Positions 56,936-64,000 of a stretch of 64,000 bases of DNA are shown piece by piece (positions within the stretch are counted from its first letter, which is position 1; each line of letters opens with the position of its first letter). The stretch spans positions 31,768-95,767 of the forward strand of contig QUBV01000003.1 in the NCBI GenBank assembly GCA_014338185.1. The letters are read 5' to 3'. Below the pieces are notes generated by a model, which saw only the letters and a list, made by a program, of their open reading frames with translations, made no database searches and was not told where the DNA came from. Source of the DNA: Lysobacterales bacterium. Lineage in GTDB: Bacteria; Pseudomonadota; Gammaproteobacteria; Xanthomonadales; Rhodanobacteraceae. The translations under genes were made by a program, and so were the position numbers.

Positions 56936-57241
56936 TCACGCGCGCGGCTTCGCCGCGTCGCGTTCCTTCAACACCGCCTCCAGCTCCCGGCGCACCTGCG
57001 CCAGCAGCTCGTCGGCCTTGTGCGGGCTGTCGCCCGCGTAGGCCAGCGTCAGCAGCGTGAGCGGGTGGATCTCCATCACCTCGCACAGCTCGGCCAGTTT
57101 ATGCAGGGTCGGGCTTTTCAGGTCGCGTTCGAGGGTGCTCATATAGGTGCGGCTGGACACGTCAGAAAAGGCTTCCTGGCTCAAGCCACGCGCCTTTCTA
57201 ACTATCTTCAACGCCTTCGCCAATGAGTTCCCAGCCGCCAC
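56936..57241 (-). CDS. XRE-family HTH regulator of the ICE
   Basis: 101 residues. Cro/CI HTH: LAKALKIVRKARGLSQEAFSD, then SSRTYMSTLERDLKSPTLHK and LCEVMEIHPLTLL, followed by a charged helical tail. It is divergent from the DUF2958 gene and probably controls the 57.2-57.5 kb intergenic region. A CTATAG dyad lies 44 bp upstream of its start. Confidence 0.9.
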   Translation of the reverse strand: MAAGNSLAKALKIVRKARGLSQEAFSDVSSRTYMSTLERDLKSPTLHKLAELCEVMEIHPLTLLTLAYAGDSPHKADELLAQVRRELEAVLKERDAAKPRA

Positions 57242-57284
57242 CTATGGTTTCCCTCGAAAAACCAAGATGACAACCCATTGCGCC

Positions 57285-57305
57285 CTATAGGACTACAATC
57301 TATAG
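57285..57305. promoter_or_regulatory. CTATAG-N9-CTATAG repeat, candidate XRE operator
   Basis: Two CTATAG hexamers (57285-57290, 57300-57305) nine bases apart, in an unusually AT-rich stretch between divergent genes. Spacing of about 15 bp centre to centre would suit two half-sites of a small XRE dimer. Inferred. Confidence 0.4.
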
Positions 57306-57481
57306 TGTTCGTTTGATGTTCTACGTTTTTGTGCCTTTACGGAAATCCGCATCGGCGGGTTCCATCAAAGCCACGCAAGCGCATCCGTGCTTGCGCACGA
57401 AGGCGTAAATCCAGTTTGGCGGTTCTGCGCTTGGGCGTGAAACCGCATCCGTGCATCATTGGATTTGTGGGATTGCCGACC

Positions 57482-57880
57482 ATGCCCCAGCCACTCGCCA
57501 CCGTCCCGGAGCGCGCGCAACTGCTCGCCAACGGCGAGGCCCGCGCCGCTGGCCGGGCCATCGACCCGGTGCCCGTGGTGCGGCTGTTCACGCCGGACGC
57601 GCATGTGACCTGGCTGCTGGCCGCGCTCGATCCCGCCGATGGCGACACCGCCTGGGGACTCATCGACTTGGGAATCGGGATGCCGGCGCAGGGAACCGTC
57701 AAGCTGTCCGAGCTGGCCGGCATCGTCGGGCCGCGCCAGCAGCCCGTGATGCGCGACCTCTATTTCCGCCCCACGCGCACGCTGTCGGAATACACCCGGC
57801 TGGCCGAGCGAGACGGAGCAATCCCCCCCGGACTGACTACGGCTACTGTGACTTTTTCAGTCTGGTGTCATACCGGGTAA
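57482..57880 (+). CDS. DUF2958 family protein, unusual C-terminus
   Basis: 132 residues. DUF2958 pattern: AQLLANGEARAAG, then PVPVVRLFTPDAHVTWLLAA, DTAWGLIDLGIGMPAQGTV and MRDLYFRPTRTLSEYTRLA. The last 15 residues (GLTTATVTFSVWCHTG) look foreign to the family and the DNA there is less GC-rich, suggesting a scar after residue about 115. Role unknown; a constant ICE gene. Confidence 0.78.
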   Translation: MPQPLATVPERAQLLANGEARAAGRAIDPVPVVRLFTPDAHVTWLLAALDPADGDTAWGLIDLGIGMPAQGTVKLSELAGIVGPRQQPVMRDLYFRPTRTLSEYTRLAERDGAIPPGLTTATVTFSVWCHTG

Positions 57881-58144
57881 GTCTCAATCGAGATTCTTGC
57901 GGCGTAGCCCCACCAGTCTGACCCAAATAGACATGATGTTTGGCGCGGGCTGCGGCAGGCTGGCCTGTACAGCGCCCCACATCGGGGCACTGCCGCCGCA
58001 GCATTGAGACGAATACCGCAACGCATCGGAGCCAATCGGTCTTGACAGCCCCATCCGCTTCTTTAACTCATGACTTTCTGACGATGGCGATGTAGCGCGT
58101 AGCCCTGCCGTGGCGGCCAGTCCTGTTCGCAGGGAGGTGGCGTC

Positions 58145-58903
58145 ATGGTCGATCGCAGCGCCGAGCACTGGTATCCGACTGCCGCGTATCTGTACGTGCT
58201 GCATCTGGATGGCCTTGCGCTCGCCTGGGAGTACCTGCGCAGGTATCCCGACTACCGGCTCGACTGGCTGCGCCGTCATCGCCGGCCTGAAGCAGCGCAT
58301 CGCTGGGGTTTGCGCCTGCTGGAAGACCCGATGCTGGATGCGCGTGACGCGCATCCAGCTTGGCTACCTGGTCATGCCGCCGTAGTGCAGCTCTACCCCG
58401 ATGCTGATCCACCGCAGGATGCAACCGCCTTCGCGTTCTGGCGCATCCCCGGTCACAAGCAACTGTTCCACGATGGCAAGAAGCTGGCGCTGATCGCGAG
58501 CAGCCCAGGCCATTGCCTGCGCTTTGCGCTGGCGCCCGGCTTGGAAGACGGCATGGCCGTCGGCTATGCCCAGCGGGGCAGCACTGCCGCGCCTGCGCGC
58601 GGTCATGCGCCCGGCGCGACCTTCGCCGCCACCAAGCCGCGGCCAACACCTTCCACGCTGTTGGAGCTGCACACCTTGCAGGCGCTCGACGCGACCCTCG
58701 CGGGCGCGTCCTTGCACGATGTGGGCGAAGGACTGTTCGGTGCCGACGCTATGGCCGACTGGTACAGCGACGGCGGCCTGCGCTCGAAGGTGCGCCGCCT
58801 GGTGCGGCGCGGCAATGCGCTGATGCGCGGCGGCTATCGCCACCTAGCACAGCTTCCGCCGCTTGAGAAGGGTCGTTTTGATGTGGACGCAAAACGACCC
58901 TGA
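58145..58903 (+). CDS. DUF2285 / transcriptional-regulator-like ICE protein
   Basis: 252 residues. N-terminal DUF6499-like YVLHLDGLALAWEYLRRYPDYRLDWL, middle DATAFAFWRIPGHKQLFHDGKK, and C-terminal DUF2285 segment LHTLQALDATLAGASLHDVGE then RSKVRRLVRRGNALMRGGYR. These occur just before RepA in Tn4371-like elements. DNA binding is assumed. TTGACA at 58042 could start the transcript. Confidence 0.85.
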   Translation: MVDRSAEHWYPTAAYLYVLHLDGLALAWEYLRRYPDYRLDWLRRHRRPEAAHRWGLRLLEDPMLDARDAHPAWLPGHAAVVQLYPDADPPQDATAFAFWRIPGHKQLFHDGKKLALIASSPGHCLRFALAPGLEDGMAVGYAQRGSTAAPARGHAPGATFAATKPRPTPSTLLELHTLQALDATLAGASLHDVGEGLFGADAMADWYSDGGLRSKVRRLVRRGNALMRGGYRHLAQLPPLEKGRFDVDAKRP

Positions 58904-58986
58904 GTAGAAGGGCCGCGTTCTCTGAGACTGCCTCCATCCGGTCGCGCTGTGTGGCCGGGCGCTTTCAACCGATGGAGGTTCACACC

Positions 58987-59268
58987 ATGCGTCCCGCTCC
59001 CTTGCGGCCTGCCGCCACTGTCTCGACCGCTGCCGCGCAGCCCCAACGCTATCTCACCAACGACGAAGCCGCCGAATACCTGCGCCTGTCGCCGCGCACG
59101 CTGGAAAAGCAGCGCGTGATCGGCGGCGGCCCGCGCTTTCGCAAGTTCGGCCGCCGCGTCATGTACGCCGTGGCCGACCTCGATGCCTGGGCCGCCGACC
59201 GCAGTTTCGAGACGACTTCCGATCCCGAATACGCCGAGCACCACTTGGCCGACAGCCGTGCGCGCTGA
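58987..59268 (+). CDS. Excisionase-like HTH protein
   Basis: 93 residues. The HTH_17 core reads RYLTNDEAAEYLRLSPRTLEKQR then GPRFRKFGRRVMYAVADLDAWA. Such MerR-like proteins act as excisionases or regulators of rep genes. ATG at 58987 is chosen because the leader of an upstream in-frame start is not protein-like; GGAGG lies nearby. repA follows after 26 bp. Confidence 0.88.
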   Translation: MRPAPLRPAATVSTAAAQPQRYLTNDEAAEYLRLSPRTLEKQRVIGGGPRFRKFGRRVMYAVADLDAWAADRSFETTSDPEYAEHHLADSRAR

Positions 59269-59294
59269 TCGGCGGCGCGCGGCAGGCCATCGCC

Positions 59295-60152
59295 ATGTCC
59301 AGCACCGCGCTGCCGTCCCTGCAGCGGCCGTTGCAAGAGCGCGAACAGCTCGACCTGTTCCGCGCCTTGCCCGGCGACATGGCGCCGCGCGACAGCCAGG
59401 ACTTGATGGCCTATCCGTTCTTCTCGCTTGGCAAGTCCAAGCGGGTCAAGCCCATCGACTTCCGCGCGGGCAACGTGACGATCCGCGTGGAAGGCACGCA
59501 GGAGCACGGCATCGCCACGATTTGGGATGCGGACGTGCTGATCTGGGCGGCCTCGCAGATCGTGGAGGCGAAGGACGCGGGCCTGCGGCCGTCGCGGCTG
59601 ATGCACGCCACGCCCTACGAGATCCTGCGCTTCATCGGGCGCGGCAAGTCGCTGCGCGACTACCAGCGCCTCAAGGCCGCGCTCGACCGGCTGCAATCGA
59701 CCACGGTGGCCACGTCCATCCGCGAGACGACCGGGCGGCGCCTGCACCGTTTCTCGTGGATCAACGAATGGAAGGAACTGGCCGATGCCAGCGGCACGCC
59801 GCTGGGCATCGAGCTGATCCTGCCGGACTGGTTCTATGCCGGCGTGCTGGACGCCGCCCTGGTGCTGACCATCGACCCGGCGTATTTCCGGCTGACCGGC
59901 GGCATCGAGCGGTGGTTGTACCGCCTGGTGCGCAAGCACGGCGGGAAGCAGGAATACGGCTGGCAGTTCGACTTTCGTTACCTGCACCAGAAATCGGGCA
60001 GCACCGCGAAGCCCTACGACTTCGCCTGCGACCTGCGCGCGCTCGTCGCGCGGCAGTCGCTGCCAGGCTACGTCCTGGGCATCGAGCGGATGCCGGACAA
60101 CGGCATGGAATTGCTGACGTTCCGGCCCGTGCCGCAGACGGCACGGGGATAA
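59295..60152 (+). CDS. repA: Replication initiator protein A
   Basis: 285 residues of the RPA family: QDLMAYPFFSLGKSKRVKPI, ATPYEILRFIGRGKSLRDYQ and FRLTGGIERWLYRLVRKHGG are family hallmarks. It is related to IncP/IncW-type plasmid initiators and supports replication of an excised ICE circle. Three 17-bp direct repeats lie 24 bp after its stop, a plausible binding site. Confidence 0.9.
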   Translation: MSSTALPSLQRPLQEREQLDLFRALPGDMAPRDSQDLMAYPFFSLGKSKRVKPIDFRAGNVTIRVEGTQEHGIATIWDADVLIWAASQIVEAKDAGLRPSRLMHATPYEILRFIGRGKSLRDYQRLKAALDRLQSTTVATSIRETTGRRLHRFSWINEWKELADASGTPLGIELILPDWFYAGVLDAALVLTIDPAYFRLTGGIERWLYRLVRKHGGKQEYGWQFDFRYLHQKSGSTAKPYDFACDLRALVARQSLPGYVLGIERMPDNGMELLTFRPVPQTARG

Positions 60153-60176
60153 CTCCGGGAGAGCCTGTGGATGGAG

Positions 60177-60240
60177 TCGTGCTATCAGGCGTGCGGGGTA
60201 TCGTGCTATCAGGCGTGGGACTATCGTGCTATCAGGCGTG
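60177..60240. repeat. Three 17-bp direct repeats, iteron-like
   Basis: TCGTGCTATCAGGCGTG occurs without mismatch at 60177-60193, 60201-60217 and 60224-60240, with periods of 24 and 23 bp (about two helical turns). They lie between repA and parA; no gene occupies 60153-60405. Binding by RepA (origin) or by a partition protein (centromere) is inferred. Confidence 0.85.
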
Positions 60241-60405
60241 CCGATCGGCCGCAAACCCGCGCCAGCATTGGGTTTGCGCGTCCTCTAACTTCCCTAACTT
60301 AATTTCTCTAACTTTTGGTAGGGAAACGCCGCTGCGGTGGACAACCACCAAACGGCACGAAGCGCAGCAGCAACAGCCGGGCTTTCCAGCATGGAGGGCC
60401 AGGCC

Positions 60406-61044
60406 ATGATCGTCGCTCTGCTCAACCAGAAAGGCGGCGTGGGCAAGACCACGCTCGCCACGCACATCGCCGGCGAGCTGGCGATGCGCGGCCAGCACGT
60501 CGTGCTGCTGGACGCCGACCCGCAGGGTTCATCGCTGGACTGGACGCAGCGCAGAAGCCAGCAAGGCTTGCCACGGCTGTTCAGCGCCGTGGGCCTCGCA
60601 CGCGAAACGCTGCACCAAGAGGCACCAGAACTCGCCAGGCGAGCAGATCACGTCGTCATCGACGGCCCGCCGCGCATCGCCGCCTTGGCGCGCTCCGCGC
60701 TGCTGGCGGCCGAGCGCGTGCTGATCCCGGTGCAGCCTAGTCCCTACGACCTGTGGGCCAGCGCCGAGATGGTGGCGCTGATCCGCGAGGCGCAGGTGTT
60801 CCGGCCTGCGCTGCGCGCCGCCTTCGTCATCAACCGGCGTGTCAGTACCACCGTGATCGGGCGCGAAGCGCGCCAGGCGCTCGCAGACCAGCCGCTTCCT
60901 GCGCTGCGCTCGGAAGTGCATCAGCGCATCGTGTTCGCCGACAGCGTGGCCGCTGGCCGGCTTGCACGCGAGACGGCGCCGGACAGCGCCGCCGCGCGCG
61001 AAATCACCGCGCTGGTGGACGAACTGCTGCGGTGGCCGACATGA
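60406..61044 (+). CDS. parA: ParA-family partition ATPase
   Basis: 212 residues. Deviant Walker A in LLNQKGGVGKTTLATHIA (about 6-23), Walker A' VVLLDADPQGS and Walker B DHVVIDGPPR. It lacks an N-terminal HTH, as in small ParA (type Ib). ATG at 60406 follows GGAGGGCCAGG. It is coupled to the next gene. Likely segregates the excised element. Confidence 0.92.
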   Translation: MIVALLNQKGGVGKTTLATHIAGELAMRGQHVVLLDADPQGSSLDWTQRRSQQGLPRLFSAVGLARETLHQEAPELARRADHVVIDGPPRIAALARSALLAAERVLIPVQPSPYDLWASAEMVALIREAQVFRPALRAAFVINRRVSTTVIGREARQALADQPLPALRSEVHQRIVFADSVAAGRLARETAPDSAAAREITALVDELLRWPT

Positions 61045-61313
61045 CAGCGAAGCCGCCACCTCGCGCAAAGCGCGTCGGCATCGGCGCGCGTCCACCGGCG
61101 AATCCGCACGCCGAGGCGTGGATTCGCCAGGGCGATGCCGATGCACTTGGCAAGGGCGACCTCTACACGGCTCGCCTGACCCTCGACATCACGCCCGCGA
61201 TGCGGGCGCGCATCAAGGTATCGGCCTTCACGCAAGGCGTGACCGTGGCCGACCTGCTACGCGGCCTGCTGGAGCGCGAGTTTCCAGAACACCGCAGGGA
61301 GAACGCCCCATGA
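61041..61313 (+). CDS. Small ParA-partner-like protein
   Basis: 90 residues overlapping the parA stop by four bases. Basic Pro-rich N-terminus, then ARLTLDITPAMRARIKVSAF and TVADLLRGLLEREFP, a possible ribbon-helix-helix. In small parA systems the downstream gene encodes the centromere-binding protein. Assignment by position and fold guess. Confidence 0.65.
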   Translation: MTAKPPPRAKRVGIGARPPANPHAEAWIRQGDADALGKGDLYTARLTLDITPAMRARIKVSAFTQGVTVADLLRGLLEREFPEHRRENAP

Positions 61314-61843
61314 CCGCATTCGCTTCGCCTGCCGCTGGCGCGGCCACGGCTGCGCTCGCAGCACCTTCCGGCCAGCCTGCCAGCGCGCCGCTGACGCGCG
61401 TGGCGCTGGCCTACATCGAACCGCGCTTCAAGCTCTATTTGCGCTTCGGCGAACCTGCGCGCACGCACCAGCTCGACCGTTGGCGACGCTGCGCGGTGTT
61501 CCTGCCGGGCGCCATGTTGTGCCGCATCCGCTGGCAGGCCAATGACTACGGCACCGTTCGCTGGCAGCTCATGGTCATGCAGGCTTGCACGCCGCTCGAT
61601 GCGGCACAACGCATCCCCGGCGTGCAGCCCGGCGCACGCCTGCTGCTGCACGCCGAAGGCGAGATGCAGGTGCGCGCCGTGCTGGAGCGCATCGACGCCA
61701 TCGAGGCGCTGGGCATCGCGCCCGTCAGCGTCTCGCCGGCGTACTGGCGCACGCTCGCCAACCGGCTCGCTGCCCGCCTGCCGCTGCCCGAATACACCGC
61801 CGAGCGGCACGCCGCCTGGCTGACTGCGAGGGCACTGCCATGA
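61310..61843 (+). CDS. DUF2840 family protein
   Basis: 177 residues: LTRVALAYIEPRFKLYLRFG, then LPGAMLCRIRWQANDYGTVRW and PGVQPGARLLLHAEGE. DUF2840 is a constant gene between parA and traF in Tn4371-like ICEs. No function known. It overlaps both neighbours by four bases. Confidence 0.88.
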   Translation: MTAFASPAAGAATAALAAPSGQPASAPLTRVALAYIEPRFKLYLRFGEPARTHQLDRWRRCAVFLPGAMLCRIRWQANDYGTVRWQLMVMQACTPLDAAQRIPGVQPGARLLLHAEGEMQVRAVLERIDAIEALGIAPVSVSPAYWRTLANRLAARLPLPEYTAERHAAWLTARALP

Positions 61844-62427
61844 CCGCCGTTTCCACTGCCGGCACCGCGCCGCGTCCTCGCTCGCGCCTGCGCGCTCGCC
61901 TCGTGCTGGCGGGCCTGTCCGCCTGCGGCCTGGCTGCGCTGGCCTGGGCGTCCTTCGTGCATCCGCTGCCGCGCTTGATCTACAACCCGTCCGACAGTGT
62001 GGCGGTCGGCTGGTATCGCGTCGATCCGCTGGGCCACGATACCGGCTCGCTGCCACGTCCTCTGTCCGTGGGCAGCATCGTTCTGACCACGCTGCCGCCA
62101 GACGCTGCCACGCTGGCCGCGCAGCGCGGCTACCTGCCGGCGCGCGTGCCGCTGCTCAAGCGCGTGGGCGCCGTTGCACCGCAGGAGGTGTGCATCACCG
62201 GTCGCATCGTCCGCATCGACGGCGTGCCTTCGGCCGCCGTGCTACCCGCCGACCGCTGGGCCCGGCCGCTGCCATCCTGGCAGCAGTGCCGTCACCTTGA
62301 ACCCGCCGAACTGTTCCTCTTGAGTGTGACCAACCCGGCATCGTTCGACAGCCGGTATTTCGGGCCGGTCAGCACGTCCGCCGTGATCGGCGTCGCGCAT
62401 CCGGTCTGGCTGGAATCCCGCCCATGA
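61840..62427 (+). CDS. traF: S26-family conjugal transfer peptidase TraF
   Basis: 195 residues with one N-terminal membrane span (about 21-40). Catalytic Ser53 in YNPSDSVAVGWYRV and Lys107 in VPLLKRVGAV define the TraF/signal peptidase dyad, which matures and cyclises pilin in RP4. End motif NPASFDSRYFGPV is conserved. Confidence 0.92.
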   Translation: MTAVSTAGTAPRPRSRLRARLVLAGLSACGLAALAWASFVHPLPRLIYNPSDSVAVGWYRVDPLGHDTGSLPRPLSVGSIVLTTLPPDAATLAAQRGYLPARVPLLKRVGAVAPQEVCITGRIVRIDGVPSAAVLPADRWARPLPSWQQCRHLEPAELFLLSVTNPASFDSRYFGPVSTSAVIGVAHPVWLESRP

Positions 62428-62875
62428 TGGCCGCCGACTCGCTGCACGCTGCCGTGCATCTCATCGTGTCATCGGGTGTGTCGTGCTGCTGGCCGTCGCC
62501 GTGTCGTCGCGCGTGCAGTGCGAGCGCATCCGCGCTGCACTTCGCGCTGCCTTCGGCGCAGCCGTCCAACGTGCAGGCGTCTTGCCTCGAACGCGCCCGG
62601 CCTGTGGCCGTGTTCGCGTTCGCCGACCCGCTGGCTGCTCACGCAGCAGCGCCGCCGGGCCGCCGCTGCCCGGAGCGCCAGCGAGGGGCAAAGGCGGAAG
62701 GCAAGACAAAAGGACGCGGCACCGGGCCGCGTCGAAAGCCCGTCTGCACATGGGGGTTGCGCGGCACGCAGCGGCTTCGCCGCCGTGCCGCTTGTGGCGC
62801 GAGGCCCGCGCCGATACGGGCATGTCCGCGTGCTTCGCACGACCGGACACGCCAGAGCTTGCAGAGGGCATAACC
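62428..62875. other. Non-coding spacer before the relaxase
   Basis: About 450 bases. An open frame here has low-complexity, Arg/Ala/Pro-rich translation and is not believed. Its sequence style matches the other ICE spacers. Being next to the relaxase gene, it could contain oriT, but no nic-like site was recognised. Confidence 0.4.
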
Positions 62876-64000
62876 ATGACCGATCACCGCGACGACGATT
62901 TCCGCATCCGCCCCAGCGCCCCGAAGAACCGGGGCCAGGGCTTCGTCTCCAAGGTGCTCAAGCAGGCAGGCAAGGCCAGCGGCGGCAAGTCCTCGGTGCG
63001 CCATCCGACATCGGCGCGTGGCACCGGCCAGCGGCCCGGTTCGCGCCTGGGACGCGGCCACACGGCGGCGCGCTTCGCGGGCGCGAAGCTGACGCCCATG
63101 TCGCGGCGCGTGACCATCAAGACGCTGCTGTTCAACCAGCGCCAGGCCAGCCCGCAGTCGCTCGCCAAGCACCTGCGCTACATCGAGCGCGACGGCGTGG
63201 GCCGCGACGGCGAGCCGGGCCAAGCCTACGGCCCGCAGACCGATGCCGCCGACCTCGACGCCTTCAAGGAACGCTGCGCCGACGACCGGCACCATTTCCG
63301 CTTCATCCTCTCGCCCGAGGATGGCGCGGAGCTAGAAGACCTGCGCACCTACACGCGGCACCTGATGGGCCGCATGGAGGCCGACCTGGGCACGGGTCTC
63401 GATTGGGTGGCCGTCAACCACTGGAACACCGACAACCCGCACACGCACATCGTCGTGCGCGGGCGCGACGACACCGGCAAAGACCTCATCATCGCTGGCG
63501 ACTACATCGCCGATGGCTTCCGCCATCGCGCCGCCGAACTGGCGACCGAATGGCTGGGGCCGCGCACCGAGCTGGAGATCCAGCAGACCTTGCAGCGCGA
63601 GGTGGAGCAAGAGCGGTGGACGAGCCTGGATCGCCCCCTGCAACGCGAGGCCGGCGAGGACGGCCGGGTGCAGATCGAACGCTTCAACGAGCCGCGGCTT
63701 CAACGCCAGCGCCTGCTGCTGATCGGCCGCCTGCAACGCTTGCAGCGCCTGGGCCTGGCCGACGAAATGCAGCCCGGCACCTGGGCTGTCCACGCCGACG
63801 CGGAAAAGACCCTGCGCGCCTTGGGCGAGCGTGGCGACATCATCCGCACCATGCAGCGGGCCATGCGCGGCGAGCCGCGCGAGCTGGCGGTGTTCGAGCC
63901 AGGCGATGATGGCCGAACCATCCTCGGCCGCGTGGCCGCGAAGGGGCTGGCCGACGAGCTGCGCGACCGGGGCTATCTGGTCATCGACGGCGTGGACGGC
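62876..64000 (+). CDS. DUF3363/VirD2-like relaxase, 3' end outside window
   Basis: 375 codons to the window edge, open throughout. The relaxase histidine motif NHWNTDNPHTHIVVRG has His182, His189 and His191; a candidate nicking tyrosine lies in HLRYIERDG (Tyr102). A basic N-terminus and RFILSPEDG precede. C-terminal part begins the DUF3363 region. It should nick oriT and pilot the ICE strand. Roughly half of the usual length is present. Confidence 0.9.
   Translation, partial: MTDHRDDDFRIRPSAPKNRGQGFVSKVLKQAGKASGGKSSVRHPTSARGTGQRPGSRLGRGHTAARFAGAKLTPMSRRVTIKTLLFNQRQASPQSLAKHLRYIERDGVGRDGEPGQAYGPQTDAADLDAFKERCADDRHHFRFILSPEDGAELEDLRTYTRHLMGRMEADLGTGLDWVAVNHWNTDNPHTHIVVRGRDDTGKDLIIAGDYIADGFRHRAAELATEWLGPRTELEIQQTLQREVEQERWTSLDRPLQREAGEDGRVQIERFNEPRLQRQRLLLIGRLQRLQRLGLADEMQPGTWAVHADAEKTLRALGERGDIIRTMQRAMRGEPRELAVFEPGDDGRTILGRVAAKGLADELRDRGYLVIDGVDG

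Noticed and set aside
62424..62873. Open frame between traF and the relaxase
   Set aside because: Arg/Ala/Pro/Ser-rich with no motif and no good ribosome site; resembles the other ICE spacers.

Overview
The window is GC-rich throughout and its gene content fits a gammaproteobacterium of the Xanthomonadales/Lysobacterales. It has a lapB-sugar transferase-wbpM-galU surface-polysaccharide block, the ndk-rlmN-pilW-rodZ-like / yfgM-bamB-der housekeeping block, a FadN-type beta-oxidation operon, and guaB-guaA. No rRNA or tRNA gene was seen. Names come from motifs and gene order read by eye; no database search was possible.

Left part (1-36286) is chromosomal core. 1-4159 holds lapB (partial), a WecA/WbpL-type phosphosugar transferase, a WbpM/CapD-type dehydratase and galU, for envelope polysaccharide. 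4198-6801 holds a PLP enzyme, a small membrane protein and a lipoprotein. 6818-12075 (minus) is a tetR-fadN-thiolase-MBL hydrolase operon with a perfect 16-bp operator-like palindrome ahead of tetR. 12305-19498 is ndk, rlmN, pilW, rodZ-like, yfgM, bamB, der; ispG and hisS, usually found inside this block, are absent. 19608-24184 is folD followed by a coupled TRAP transporter set with a TatT lipoprotein. 24191-31788 (minus) is a response regulator / histidine kinase / MFP / RND / TolC heavy-metal-type efflux operon. 31868-36286 is truC, guaB, a small exported protein and guaA.

Right part (36270-64000, running off the window) is an integrative and conjugative element inserted at the 3' end of guaA. 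It starts with a P4-type tyrosine integrase preceded by repeats that look like recombinase arm sites. Its backbone resembles the Tn4371/IncP-like family: radC, DUF932, ParB, DUF736, XRE regulator, DUF2958, DUF2285, excisionase-like HTH, RepA, three 17-bp direct repeats, ParA, a small ParA partner, DUF2840, TraF peptidase and a DUF3363/VirD2-like relaxase cut by the window end.

Between integrase and radC (37.9-49.1 kb) lies a cargo region that looks like a defence island: a HicA-like/HTH pair with a palindrome over its promoter; an AlpA-like regulator; a five-gene plus-strand operon in which four proteins show PD-(D/E)xK-like signatures and one is a TIGR02391/HEPN-like protein; a convergent minus-strand pair (restriction-nuclease-fold protein plus an unrecognised 420-residue protein); a complete three-gene ABC-3C system; and an unpaired RelB/DinJ-type antitoxin. 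The five-gene operon and the minus-strand pair are the best candidates for undescribed systems.
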